NCBI GenBank assembly: GCA_947441105.1
Contig: CANESN010000031.1
Coordinates: 1 to 8,620, forward strand
Direction: 5' to 3'
Length of the DNA stretch: 8,620 nt
From: Micrococcales bacterium
GTDB taxonomy: Bacteria; Actinomycetota; Actinomycetes; Actinomycetales; Microbacteriaceae
Part shown: positions 1-7,141 of the stretch, in pieces
Layout of the letters: the number at the start of each line of letters is the position of its first letter
Numbering within the stretch: position 1 is the stretch's first letter
Notes under the pieces: generated by a model
Databases searched by the model: none
Told to the model about the DNA's origin: nothing
What the model saw: the letters and a program-made list of their open reading frames with translations, nothing else
Translations under genes and position numbers: made by a program

Positions 1-272
1 AACGCAAATGCCACCAGCGAGCCAAGCACCATGGCTATCAACATTGCCCCAAAAGCGACAATTACCGAGTTCAATAACGCCGCCCGGATCTCTTCTGATT
101 CATAGGCGACGACCCACCACTTGAATGAGAACTCCTGAATCGGCCAGGCCGAAATTTGACGTTCATTGAAAGCGTTCAAGATCAAAACCAATAGCGGTGC
201 GTACATGAAAATCAGCACTATTGAAACTATTGCCATGAGCAACCAGCGTGAACCTCTGGAGAATCTAAGCAT
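1..272 (-). CDS. potC: ABC importer inner-membrane permease, PotC-like (partial, C-terminus outside window)
   Basis: This is the second permease subunit of the polyamine-type ABC importer. With the PotB-like partner it would form the transmembrane channel. Only the first 90 residues are present; the gene runs off the left edge. The protein begins MLRFSRGSRW, followed by a hydrophobic segment at about residues 10-32 that ends in the YAPLL motif and NAFNE, typical of PotC/PotI-type permeases. A periplasm-side-like stretch (about 38-62, rich in Trp) follows, then a second membrane segment starting near residue 66 (LLNSVIVAFGAML). The EAA coupling loop is not in the window. The ATG at 270-272 lies 4 bp after the upstream permease stop codon, indicating translational coupling within one operon. 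The family assignment is firm; the substrate is inferred from the operon only. Confidence 0.9.
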   Translation of the reverse strand, partial: MLRFSRGSRWLLMAIVSIVLIFMYAPLLVLILNAFNERQISAWPIQEFSFKWWVVAYESEEIRAALLNSVIVAFGAMLIAMVLGSLVAFA

Positions 273-276
273 CTTG

Positions 277-1155
277 CTACATCCTCTCCAGCGAGCCGGT
301 TCGCCTTGCAATCACAAGGTACATAACGACAAATGCAATCGGTACCATCGAGAAGGCGGCCGCCACCGGCGGGTTTAGGTTGATATTTGAGGCAATGATG
401 GAGCCAATCATCTGCGTGGATCCACCGACGAACTTGGCTGCTAGGTAGTCACCCAAGCTAAGCGAGAAGGTGAATACGCTGCCGGCAATGATTGCGGGCG
501 TGATCAAAGGTAAAACCATGCGGAAGACAGTGGGCCAGCCTTTGGCCCCAAGGTCCGCCGATGCGTCAAAGAGATTGTGCGGCAGCTGCCTGATCGCGGT
601 GAAGACAGGTAGCGCCATGTATGGAAACCATAGGTAAGCCAGTGTCAGCACCGTCACCGGTACTCCAAAGCCTGGTCCGGTTATGCCAAACGGTTCCATA
701 AGCCAGTTAAAAAGGCCTTGCTCGGTGAAAGTCAGTCGCATGGCTAGGAGTTTTACCAAATAGCCAGCCCAGAGCGGGAGTGTGATTGCGACCGCCAACA
801 GGTTTCTAACCCAGGGTCTTGCAATCTTGGCCATAAAGATTCCAAGTGGAATAGCAAATAAAATGCAAACCAACGTCACCGCTAGCGCAATTGCCAGCGT
901 CCTAACAGCAGTCGAAAAATATGCGGGGACGGTGAAAATGTTTATGAAGTTGTCCAGGGTGAAACCTGGAATCACCTTCGAGGTAAATGGGTCAATGAAC
1001 CACAGTGCTGTAACCAGCAGAAGAGCCAGCGAGATTATGTAAACGCCGATAAGCCAGGTCATTGGCAGGGCCAAAAGCGCGATCAGCCTGACGTTTGGTC
1101 TTTTGTGCAGGTAGGTGGAAACAGGGCGCTGAGGGGCCTTTTGAATTGCGCTCAA
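277..1155 (-). CDS. potB: ABC importer inner-membrane permease, PotB-like
   Basis: This is the first permease subunit of the importer, 292 residues, about the usual length for PotB/PotH. About six membrane segments are visible, near residues 24-50, 86-108, 117-138, 164-186, 220-240 and 263-283. The cytoplasmic EAA loop that docks on the ATPase is recognisable at about 196-217 (DASADLGA followed by the hydrophobic LPLITP end). The start is TTG at 1153-1155, supported by a good GAGGTG ribosome site 5 bases upstream. No in-frame ATG or GTG with a comparable site was seen nearby. It is separated from the binding-protein gene by 83 bp containing a strong stem-loop, and from the next permease by only 4 bp, so the two permeases should be made in matched amounts. 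Family certain; transported compound unproven. Confidence 0.93.
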   Translation of the reverse strand: MSAIQKAPQRPVSTYLHKRPNVRLIALLALPMTWLIGVYIISLALLLVTALWFIDPFTSKVIPGFTLDNFINIFTVPAYFSTAVRTLAIALAVTLVCILFAIPLGIFMAKIARPWVRNLLAVAITLPLWAGYLVKLLAMRLTFTEQGLFNWLMEPFGITGPGFGVPVTVLTLAYLWFPYMALPVFTAIRQLPHNLFDASADLGAKGWPTVFRMVLPLITPAIIAGSVFTFSLSLGDYLAAKFVGGSTQMIGSIIASNINLNPPVAAAFSMVPIAFVVMYLVIARRTGSLERM

Positions 1156-1160
1156 TTTCT

Positions 1161-1166
1161 CACCTC
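1161..1166 (-). promoter_or_regulatory. Ribosome binding site that fixes the TTG start of the PotB-like permease
   Basis: Read on the minus strand the site is GAGGTG, ending 5 bases before the TTG codon at 1155-1153. It is the only strong Shine-Dalgarno match near the N-terminus and is the reason for choosing TTG rather than a later start. Confidence 0.7.
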
Positions 1167-1195
1167 TTATTTCAGTTCTTGTCTAGAAGATTGGT

Positions 1196-1229
1196 TTTGC
1201 CGGGTGGGGAATACACCCCACCCGGCAAA
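1196..1229 (-). terminator. Perfect 14-bp stem-loop between potD-like and potB-like genes (attenuator, partial terminator or mRNA stabiliser)
   Basis: Arms 1196-1209 and 1216-1229 are exactly complementary over 14 bases (TTTGCCGGGTGGGG and its reverse complement) with a 6-base loop. The element starts 9 bases after the binding-protein stop codon. No T-run follows the hairpin on the minus strand, so it is not a textbook intrinsic terminator. In operons for binding-protein-dependent importers, hairpins at this position commonly protect the upstream mRNA or thin out transcription, so that the binding protein is made in excess over the permeases. That role is inferred here; the hairpin itself is plainly seen. 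Confidence 0.65.
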
Positions 1230-1238
1230 GCGTTGGTG

Positions 1239-2399
1239 TTATCCCTTAACGGTTACCCACGCATTAGTCCAGTCTTGGAAACTGGTACACGTGACTTCGG
1301 TTCGACCGTCAACACACTCCTCGATTGGAGTGGTCCAAGGCCATACCTGGTCCCAGAACGCCTCGTCCTCTGCTGCGAACTGGTCACAGTGAGCCTGAGT
1401 GTCTGCATCGGTTGCACAGAAGGCAATGTTCGCAGGAGCCATACCAAAGTTCATGGCGATTGCTCCGTTGACGCTTGCCTGGCTGGTGTAGTCGATCCAT
1501 GCGTAAGCACAGTTCGAGTTAGGTGTGGTTGAGGAGATCAACCAGGTGTCATACCAACCGGTGGATCCTTCGACAGGCAGGGTGGTCTTGAGGTTGTCCT
1601 GAGCTGCGAACTTCTTCAAGATTTCCCAGCTGGTGCCAACAACAGTGTTGCCACCCACGAAGGAAGTGATCTGAGCCACTGGGTCTGACCAGTACTCACC
1701 GATGATGGCGTTCTGCTGCTTTAGCAGATCAACCGCAGCGGCAAGCTGAGTCTCGTCCAATGCATATGGGTTCTTGATCTCAAGCTCAGGCTTGTGATAC
1801 ATCAAGTACACGGCTGCGTCAGCAATGTAAATAGGTGCGTCATAAGCGGTGATCTTGCCTGCATATGGGCTGTCGCTCTCCCAGACCACGTCCCAGCTCT
1901 CTGGAGCTGAGCCGGTAACGGTCTCGTTGTACTGCAGAAGGTTTGCACCACGGCCAATTGGAACACCGTAAGGCTTGCCGTTTACCACGTCATAGATCTG
2001 ACCCTTCATGCCCTCAGCAATTTCATCGCTGAAGTTAGGGATTAGTTCCATGTTCAATGGCTGGACGTCTCCACCGACGATTAGGCGAAGTGCGGCATCA
2101 CCCGAGGCAGAGACGAGGTCATACTCGCCAGTGCGCATCAGGGTAACCATCTCGTCGCTGGTTCCGGCAACGCGGGAATTCACGACACAGCCAGTCTCGG
2201 CAGTGAATGGGTCAACCCACTTTGGGTCCACAAAGCCGGACCAGTTAACAATGTTCAATTCACCCTCAAAGGCACCAAGTTCAGTCTTCATTGGCACATC
2301 CGGAACCGTAAGGGTCAGTTCGCCTGACGCTGCACAACCTGACAGCGCAAGTGCGCTAGCCGCTAGTAGCGCAGGAAAAGCTAGTTTGCTTCTTCTCAT
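1239..2399 (-). CDS. potD: Lipoprotein substrate-binding protein of Pot-type ABC importer, PotD-like
   Basis: This is the extracytoplasmic solute receptor of the importer, 386 residues from the chosen ATG. The N-terminus has a basic start (MRRSK), a hydrophobic core and a lipobox LSGC, so Cys22 should be lipidated and anchor the protein to the outer face of the membrane. The mature part begins with the ELNIVNWSGFVDP pattern typical of the PotD/PotF fold. Candidate ligand-pocket residues are Trp53, Asp187, Trp282 and Asp284. Six further cysteines (71, 297, 328, 338, 362, 371) are present, five of them in the last 90 residues, suggesting disulfides. A longer reading from 2510 would bury the signal peptide and overlap the ATPase gene; the ATG at 2399 has its own AGAGG site and restores a normal lipoprotein start. 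Solute is unproven: polyamine, GABA-like or another amino compound. Confidence 0.9.
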   Translation of the reverse strand: MRRSKLAFPALLAASALALSGCAASGELTLTVPDVPMKTELGAFEGELNIVNWSGFVDPKWVDPFTAETGCVVNSRVAGTSDEMVTLMRTGEYDLVSASGDAALRLIVGGDVQPLNMELIPNFSDEIAEGMKGQIYDVVNGKPYGVPIGRGANLLQYNETVTGSAPESWDVVWESDSPYAGKITAYDAPIYIADAAVYLMYHKPELEIKNPYALDETQLAAAVDLLKQQNAIIGEYWSDPVAQITSFVGGNTVVGTSWEILKKFAAQDNLKTTLPVEGSTGWYDTWLISSTTPNSNCAYAWIDYTSQASVNGAIAMNFGMAPANIAFCATDADTQAHCDQFAAEDEAFWDQVWPWTTPIEECVDGRTEVTCTSFQDWTNAWVTVKG

Positions 2400-2405
2400 T
2401 TGCTT

Positions 2406-2410
2406 CCTCT
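2406..2410 (-). promoter_or_regulatory. Ribosome binding site that decides the potD-like start
   Basis: AGAGG on the minus strand, 6 bases before the ATG at 2399-2397. It touches the stop codon of the upstream ATPase gene by one base, consistent with coupled translation. It argues against the 37-residue N-terminal extension that starts at 2510. Confidence 0.7.
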
Positions 2411-3489
2411 CATTTATGGTTTGGAATCTTGGCCACATGTTCCTTTCGGAATGAGGCCAATACCCTGTCGCCGGATTCAAGACGAATGTCTTGTCCTGGT
2501 AACTCTTCATTTAGCCTGGTTGCGATCAGGCGCAAACCAGACTCGGATTCCAATACGTAGAGCGTGTTGGCACCGGTGTAAGCCACATCTGTAATCGTTG
2601 CGATTACGCCATGCTCGCCGGAGGCAAGTTGAGATTTCTCATCGGATAGTTTGATTCGCTCGGGCCTGATATTGAACATTTCTTCTGACCCGAACAGGCT
2701 CTTTGCACTTGCGCCAGAGATCAGGTTTGAAACTCCCAAGAAGCTCGCCACAAATGCCGAACTAGGGCTCTCATAAACCTCGCGAGGTGCGCCAATTTGC
2801 TCTATTTTGCCGGCGTTGAAAACTGCAATGCGGTCGCTCATTCGCATTGCTTCTTCTTGGTCGTGGGTAACAAAAATGAAGGTGATACCGGCCTCGCGCT
2901 GGATTCTCTTCAGCTCAACCTGCATCTCTTCGCGAAGCTGCTTATCTAGCGCTCCAAGGGGCTCATCCAAAAGCAAAACCTTTGGTCGCAAAACCAGCGC
3001 ACGAGCCAGCGCGATTCTCTGCCGCTGCCCTCCGGAAAGTTGGTGCGGCGAGCGATCGGCGAGGTGGGTGAGCTTGACGGACTCAATCGCCTCCGAAGCC
3101 AATTTGGCGCGTTCGATTTTTGGAATCTTTCGTGCTCTGAGGCCGTACTCGACATTCTGCTGAATCGTCATGTGAGGAAATAGCGCGTAGTCCTGGAAAA
3201 CAGTATTTACATCTCTATCGAACGGTGCCAGCTCAGTAACGTCGGAGCCTTCCAGAATGACCTGGCCGTCAGTAGCCGTTTCAAAACCGGCAATGATTCT
3301 CAGAACTGTGGTTTTACCGGACCCAGATGGTCCAAGCATTGAAAAGAATTCACCATGCGGGATATCAAGATTCAGATTTTCTACCGCAATTACATCGCCG
3401 AAGCTCTTGTTTAGGTTTTTTAGGCTCACGGCGTAGCCGACCGAATCTTGCGAAACTTCTCGCTTGCTTGTGGAGGAGCTAGTGGTCAA
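2410..3489 (-). CDS. potA: ABC importer ATPase, PotA-like
   Basis: This is the cytoplasmic ATP-hydrolysing subunit that powers the importer, 359 residues, normal for the PotA/CysA/MalK-type group. All ATPase motifs are intact: Walker A GPSGSGKTT (53-61), Q-loop Gln99 in FQDYALFPHM, signature LSGGQRQR (151-158), Walker B VLLLDEP (171-177) and the switch His209 in VTHDQ. The C-terminal third (from about 245) carries a TOBE-type regulatory/dimerisation region including the FNIRPERIKL stretch. It is the first gene of the operon and ends 10 bp before the binding-protein start. The start is taken as TTG at 3487-3489 with a weak GGGTGA-like site; a stop codon lies four codons upstream of the CTG that precedes it, and a later GTG (about residue 21) is a less likely alternative. 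Function firm, exact start moderately sure. Confidence 0.93.
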   Translation of the reverse strand: MTTSSSTSKREVSQDSVGYAVSLKNLNKSFGDVIAVENLNLDIPHGEFFSMLGPSGSGKTTVLRIIAGFETATDGQVILEGSDVTELAPFDRDVNTVFQDYALFPHMTIQQNVEYGLRARKIPKIERAKLASEAIESVKLTHLADRSPHQLSGGQRQRIALARALVLRPKVLLLDEPLGALDKQLREEMQVELKRIQREAGITFIFVTHDQEEAMRMSDRIAVFNAGKIEQIGAPREVYESPSSAFVASFLGVSNLISGASAKSLFGSEEMFNIRPERIKLSDEKSQLASGEHGVIATITDVAYTGANTLYVLESESGLRLIATRLNEELPGQDIRLESGDRVLASFRKEHVAKIPNHK

Positions 3490-3502
3490 AGTATCACCCA
3501 GT

Positions 3503-3530
3503 CAGTGTCGAACAGCAGTGTCCGAATCAG
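3503..3530. repeat. Near-tandem direct repeat upstream of the potA-like gene
   Basis: Two copies, CAGTGTCGAACAG (3503-3515) and CAGTGTCCGAATCAG (3516-3530), lie end to end and differ by two inserted bases. They sit 14-41 bases upstream of the ATPase start codon, within its probable leader. They could be operator half-sites or chance; nothing else in the window repeats this motif. Confidence 0.4.
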
Positions 3531-3542
3531 TAAAGAGTGTAT

Positions 3543-3567
3543 CTGGAGACGCTATTTTGCTCTCCGG
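3543..3567. promoter_or_regulatory. Inverted repeat in the divergent region, candidate operator
   Basis: CTGGAGA (3543-3549) and TCTCCGG (3561-3567) are inverted repeats with one G-T mismatch and an 11-base spacer, placing half-site centres 18 bp apart. The spacer covers the tentative -10 box of the leftward promoter, which would suit repression by a dimeric regulator. The repeat is visible; its role is inference. Confidence 0.35.
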
Positions 3568-3610
3568 TTAGTTGCGCTCCAAGGTATCAATTTTGTAAAG
3601 GTTTTATCGA

Positions 3611-3625
3611 GGGACGAATCGACCC
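3611..3625. promoter_or_regulatory. 15-bp near-palindrome upstream of putA, candidate operator
   Basis: GGGACGA-A-TCGACCC is symmetrical about position 3618 apart from one base pair. It lies 85-99 bases upstream of the putA start codon. Short imperfect palindromes of this kind are typical regulator sites, but a single occurrence of this length is weak evidence. Confidence 0.35.
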
Positions 3626-3699
3626 GCCTGCTCAGCTTCAATTCGGCATCGGGCGCGGGTGAGATTGTTAGAGTTGTCCTTGCAAACCATTTTTCTCAC

Positions 3700-3705
3700 A
3701 AGGGG
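3700..3705 (+). promoter_or_regulatory. Ribosome binding site that decides the putA start
   Basis: AAGGGG ends 4 bases before the ATG at 3710-3712. It favours this start over the in-frame GTG at 3659, which has no such site and would add 17 residues unlike the family. Confidence 0.65.
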
Positions 3706-3709
3706 ACCA

Positions 3710-6700
3710 ATGTCGCTTTCCACAACTCAGATTCCTGCCATTCAAGGCAGAGAAGAACTGGTCGAGGCGGCTATTACCCAAACTCAAAAATGGATTGAGG
3801 AGGCAGCAAAGCTCCCGACTCCAAAAGCATCCAAGCGGCTAGCGGGATTGCTTCAGGACGCAAACGGTCTCGAATTTGCGGTTGGCTTCGTTGATGGCGT
3901 GATTCGCCCAGAAGATAAAAAAGTTGCCGCCCGCAATCTAAACCAGCTTCGCAAGCTAACCCCTAAGTTTTTACCCTTCGCACTGCGTTTTCTTATTGGC
4001 GTAGGAGCGGTATTCGCTCCGCTGTTCCCTCAAATAGTGGTTCCAATCGCCCGCCGAGTGCTCAGGAAAATGGTGAGCCACCTGGTAATCGACGCATCGA
4101 TGGGGAAACTCGGTCCTGCTCTTCGACGCATCAAAGGAACTGGCGCAGCCCTCAACATCAACCTGCTCGGCGAAGCAGTGCTTGGAGATCTTGAGGCCAA
4201 GCGCAAACTCAATAAAACGGCAGAGCTACTTAGCCGTAAGGACATTGACTACATCTCTCTAAAGGTTTCAGCAACCACTGCCCCGCACTCCAAATGGGCA
4301 TTCGATGAGAACGTCACCGAGGTTGTTGAGCGTCTTACCCCGCTCTACGAACTGGCCATGCGAGATGGTTCCAACAAGTTCATTAACTTGGACATGGAGG
4401 AATACCACGACCTAGATCTAACCATCGAGGTCTTCAAGCGCATTTTGTCCAAGCCTCAGTTCAAGTCGCTGTCAGCTGGAATCGTTTTGCAGGCTTATCT
4501 CCCGGATGCGCTTAGAGCGATGATTGATCTGCAGCAGTGGGCTGCGCTCCGCGTCCTTGCCGGAGGAGCTTCAATCAAGGTTCGAGTCGTAAAGGGCGCA
4601 AATCTTCCAATGGAGCAGGTCGATGCCGAAATGCATGGCTGGCCGCTGGCAACGGTTGAGTCAAAAGCCGCTGCCGATGCCAACTACAAGCGGGTGCTGA
4701 ACTATGCATTGACTTCAGATCGCATTCGGAATGTTCGAATCGGTGTTGCAGGACACAACCTCTTTGACCTTGCCTTTGCCTGGACACTGTCGCAGCAGCG
4801 CGGCATTGAAAACGGCATGGATGTCGAGATGCTGCTCGGCATGGCCCCAGCTCAGGCTGAGGTCGTTCGTAAGAGCGTTGGTTCACTGGTTCTCTACACC
4901 CCTGTTGTTCACCCGCAAGAGTTTGATGTGGCAATCGCCTATTTGATCCGCCGTCTCGAAGAGGGCGCGAGCAAAGAAAACTTCCTCTCAAATGCATTCC
5001 AGCTGAGTAAGCAAGAGTCGTTCGAGATTGAGAAGAATCGCTTTGTAGCTTCCATGTCGATGCTGGATGACCAGGTTCCTATTCCAAATCGTCTGCAGGA
5101 TCGTCGCAATGATTCGGCAGTGATTCCAGCCGCTGGATTCGAGAATGCACCAGACACTGACCCGGCTCTTGCTGGTAACAGAGTCTGGGCATACGAGATC
5201 ATCAAGCGCACTGGCTCTTCGCGACTTGGAAAGTCTGAGATTGAAAAGCAGTTCATCGAGACCGAGACCGCACTAAACGAAGCGATTGCTACAGCAGAAC
5301 AAGCCGGTATTGAGTGGGGCAAACGCGACCCCTACGAGAGAGCAGCCCTCCTGCACCAAATTGGTGTGTTGCTGGAGCGCAACAGAGGCGACCTTATTGA
5401 AGTTGCGATGAGCGAAACCGGCAAGGGGTTTGACCAGGCCGATGCCGAGGTATCAGAGGCCATCGACTTTGCTCACTACTACGCAGAGCAGGCCAAGAAG
5501 TTGGCCGAGATAGATGGTGCTGTGGCAAAGCCAAGAAGAGTGACTCTGGTCACCCCGCCTTGGAATTTTCCTGTTGCCATCCCTGCCGGAAGCGCATTGG
5601 CTGCAATTGCCGCAGGATCAGCCGTGGTATTCAAACCAGCAGGTCAAGCTGCCAGATGCGGAGCTGTTGTTGCCTCACTGATGAATGAGGTTTTGCCAGC
5701 CGGAGTTTTGGTGCCGATTCAGTTAGAGGAGCGAGCACTTGGTTCGCAGTTGATTGCTCACCCCGATGTTGACCAGGTGATCCTGACCGGTGGCTTTGAA
5801 ACCGCTCAGCTATTCCGCAAGTTCAACCCGAACCTTAGATTGTTCGCAGAAACCAGCGGTAAGAACGCAATTATTGTTACTCCAAATGCCGACCTTGATC
5901 TTGCGGTAAAAGACATTACCTACTCGGCATTTGGTCACGCAGGACAAAAGTGTTCTGCCGCTTCACTAGTGATTTTGGTTGGCTCGGTTGCCAAGTCAAA
6001 GCGTTTTATGCGCCAGCTTGAAGATGCAGTCAAGTCGATTCACGTGGCTCACCCACAAGATCCAAAGGCCCAAATGGGACCTGTAATTGAGACCCCGCAG
6101 GGCAAGCTGCTTAAGGGGCTCACCACTCTGGAACGTGGCGAAAGCTGGCTATTGGAGCCAAAGAAGCTAGACGACTCAGGCAAGCTTTGGTCTCCTGGTA
6201 TCCGCATAGGTGTTCGCCCTGGTTCCAAGTCACACAAAATCGAATACTTTGGACCGATGCTTTCGGTTATGACCGCGCGCAATCTCGAAGATGCCATTGC
6301 ACTGCAGAATGCCGTTGACTACGGCCTAACCGCAGGCTTGCACTCGCTGGACCCAGTTGAAATCAACGAGTGGATTTCTGAGGTTGAGGCAGGAAACCTT
6401 TACGTCAACCGCACCATTACCGGTGCGATTGTGCAGCGCCAGCCATTTGGTGGCTGGAAGCGCAGCTCGATCGGTCCAACGGCCAAGGCTGGTGGCCCAA
6501 ACTACCTGGCCACCCTGACCGACTTTGGATCCAAGCCAGCAATTTTGCGCGAGGTAATCAAGAACAAGCAGCTGCTGCAGATTTTGGCCTTGGCCGCTGA
6601 GAGTGAGCTGACCGATTTCGAGGTTGAATCCCTTACCCGCGGCTTGCAAAACGATATCGCCGTAAGGCGCGATTACTTCCCGCAGCGCACTGACCCAAGT

Positions 6701-7141
6701 GGTCTAGCAAGCGAAATCAACGTGCTTCGCTATGTTCCGGCAGGCTGCGAGCTACGAATCAGCGAATCAGCAACTCGTTTTGATTCCTGGCGCTCAATTG
6801 CAACCATGGCAGCCCTAGGCAATGGGACGGTTTCAGCCTTTGAAATCCCGCAGCGCTTGCTCAAGCCCCTACGAAAGCTTGGTGTGAGCGTAAAGATCGA
6901 ATCGGAATCCCAGTGGCTGGCAAGAATCAGCGGCTCGCAGAGTCGCGTTCGCTGGATAGGTGCTACATCTCCGGTTGCCGCCGATTCTGCATTGGCAAGT
7001 TGCGAGATTGCGATTTACGACCAAAAACCGACCGAATCCGGCTATCTCGAGCTACTCCCCTACTTCAAAGAGCAGGCAGTGGCAATCACAGCTCATCGCT
7101 TCGGCAATCCAGTTAGGTTCATAGAGGCTTTGGAGTTCTAG
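3710..7141 (+). CDS. putA: Bifunctional proline dehydrogenase / L-glutamate gamma-semialdehyde dehydrogenase (PutA)
   Basis: PutA oxidises proline to P5C (FAD, electrons to the quinone pool), then P5C/glutamate semialdehyde to glutamate (NAD+), passing the intermediate inside one 1143-residue protein. Residues 1-170 form the helical arm region with a hydrophobic stretch at about 87-113. The proline dehydrogenase barrel spans about 175-430, with Lys185 (LKVSA), Asp228 (NLDMEEY), VKGAN (294-298), GHN (348-350) and the Arg414-Arg415 pair that holds the proline carboxylate. The aldehyde dehydrogenase spans about 510-940: PPWNFP (616-621), Glu714 (AETSGKN), catalytic Cys748 (GQKCSA), FGP (847-849) and the family-typical QPFGGW and KAGGPNYL. 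Residues 950-1143 match in position the C-terminal accessory domain of long PutAs. There is no N-terminal ribbon-helix-helix, so it should not act as its own repressor. No key residue is missing. Confidence 0.96.
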   Translation: MSLSTTQIPAIQGREELVEAAITQTQKWIEEAAKLPTPKASKRLAGLLQDANGLEFAVGFVDGVIRPEDKKVAARNLNQLRKLTPKFLPFALRFLIGVGAVFAPLFPQIVVPIARRVLRKMVSHLVIDASMGKLGPALRRIKGTGAALNINLLGEAVLGDLEAKRKLNKTAELLSRKDIDYISLKVSATTAPHSKWAFDENVTEVVERLTPLYELAMRDGSNKFINLDMEEYHDLDLTIEVFKRILSKPQFKSLSAGIVLQAYLPDALRAMIDLQQWAALRVLAGGASIKVRVVKGANLPMEQVDAEMHGWPLATVESKAAADANYKRVLNYALTSDRIRNVRIGVAGHNLFDLAFAWTLSQQRGIENGMDVEMLLGMAPAQAEVVRKSVGSLVLYTPVVHPQEFDVAIAYLIRRLEEGASKENFLSNAFQLSKQESFEIEKNRFVASMSMLDDQVPIPNRLQDRRNDSAVIPAAGFENAPDTDPALAGNRVWAYEIIKRTGSSRLGKSEIEKQFIETETALNEAIATAEQAGIEWGKRDPYERAALLHQIGVLLERNRGDLIEVAMSETGKGFDQADAEVSEAIDFAHYYAEQAKKLAEIDGAVAKPRRVTLVTPPWNFPVAIPAGSALAAIAAGSAVVFKPAGQAARCGAVVASLMNEVLPAGVLVPIQLEERALGSQLIAHPDVDQVILTGGFETAQLFRKFNPNLRLFAETSGKNAIIVTPNADLDLAVKDITYSAFGHAGQKCSAASLVILVGSVAKSKRFMRQLEDAVKSIHVAHPQDPKAQMGPVIETPQGKLLKGLTTLERGESWLLEPKKLDDSGKLWSPGIRIGVRPGSKSHKIEYFGPMLSVMTARNLEDAIALQNAVDYGLTAGLHSLDPVEINEWISEVEAGNLYVNRTITGAIVQRQPFGGWKRSSIGPTAKAGGPNYLATLTDFGSKPAILREVIKNKQLLQILALAAESELTDFEVESLTRGLQNDIAVRRDYFPQRTDPSGLASEINVLRYVPAGCELRISESATRFDSWRSIATMAALGNGTVSAFEIPQRLLKPLRKLGVSVKIESESQWLARISGSQSRVRWIGATSPVAADSALASCEIAIYDQKPTESGYLELLPYFKEQAVAITAHRFGNPVRFIEALEF

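Larger units (their letters stand above)
3490..3709. promoter_or_regulatory. Divergent control region between the importer operon and putA
   Basis: These 220 bases hold no gene and must contain the start signals for both directions. For the leftward operon the best promoter match is TTGGAG (plus coordinates 3577-3582) and CAAAAT (3554-3559), 17 bases apart on the minus strand; it is weak (3/6 and 4/6 matches to the housekeeping consensus). No convincing -35/-10 pair was found for putA. The region carries a direct repeat, an inverted repeat and a near-palindrome, listed separately, that could bind a shared regulator. PutA itself lacks a DNA-binding domain, so any regulator is encoded elsewhere. 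Confidence 0.5.

Noticed and set aside
1196..1229. The hairpin as a mobile-element end or bidirectional intrinsic terminator
   Set aside because: No T-tract on either side, no second copy in the window, and no transposase or target duplication nearby.
1095..1532. Plus-strand open frame of 145 codons opposite the importer genes
   Set aside because: It lies antisense to the well-supported permease and binding-protein genes, spans the hairpin and has no recognisable protein features.
2400..2510. A 37-residue N-terminal extension of the substrate-binding protein beginning at an ATG at 2510
   Set aside because: It would overlap the end of the ATPase gene in another frame and push the lipoprotein signal peptide inside the protein; the ATG at 2399 has a proper ribosome site.
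3659..3709. A 17-residue N-terminal extension of PutA from a GTG at 3659
   Set aside because: No ribosome site precedes it, while AAGGGG stands just before the ATG at 3710.
3710..4050. Hydrophobic stretch near PutA residues 87-113 as a transmembrane helix
   Set aside because: It falls in the arm region of this PutA family, where similar apolar helices are usual as far as I recall, and contains Arg and several Pro residues; a peripheral membrane contact remains possible.
4575..4997. Minus-strand open frame of 140 codons inside putA
   Set aside because: Antisense shadow of the proline dehydrogenase domain; composition is low-quality (many Arg, Cys, Ser, His) and no family is recognisable.
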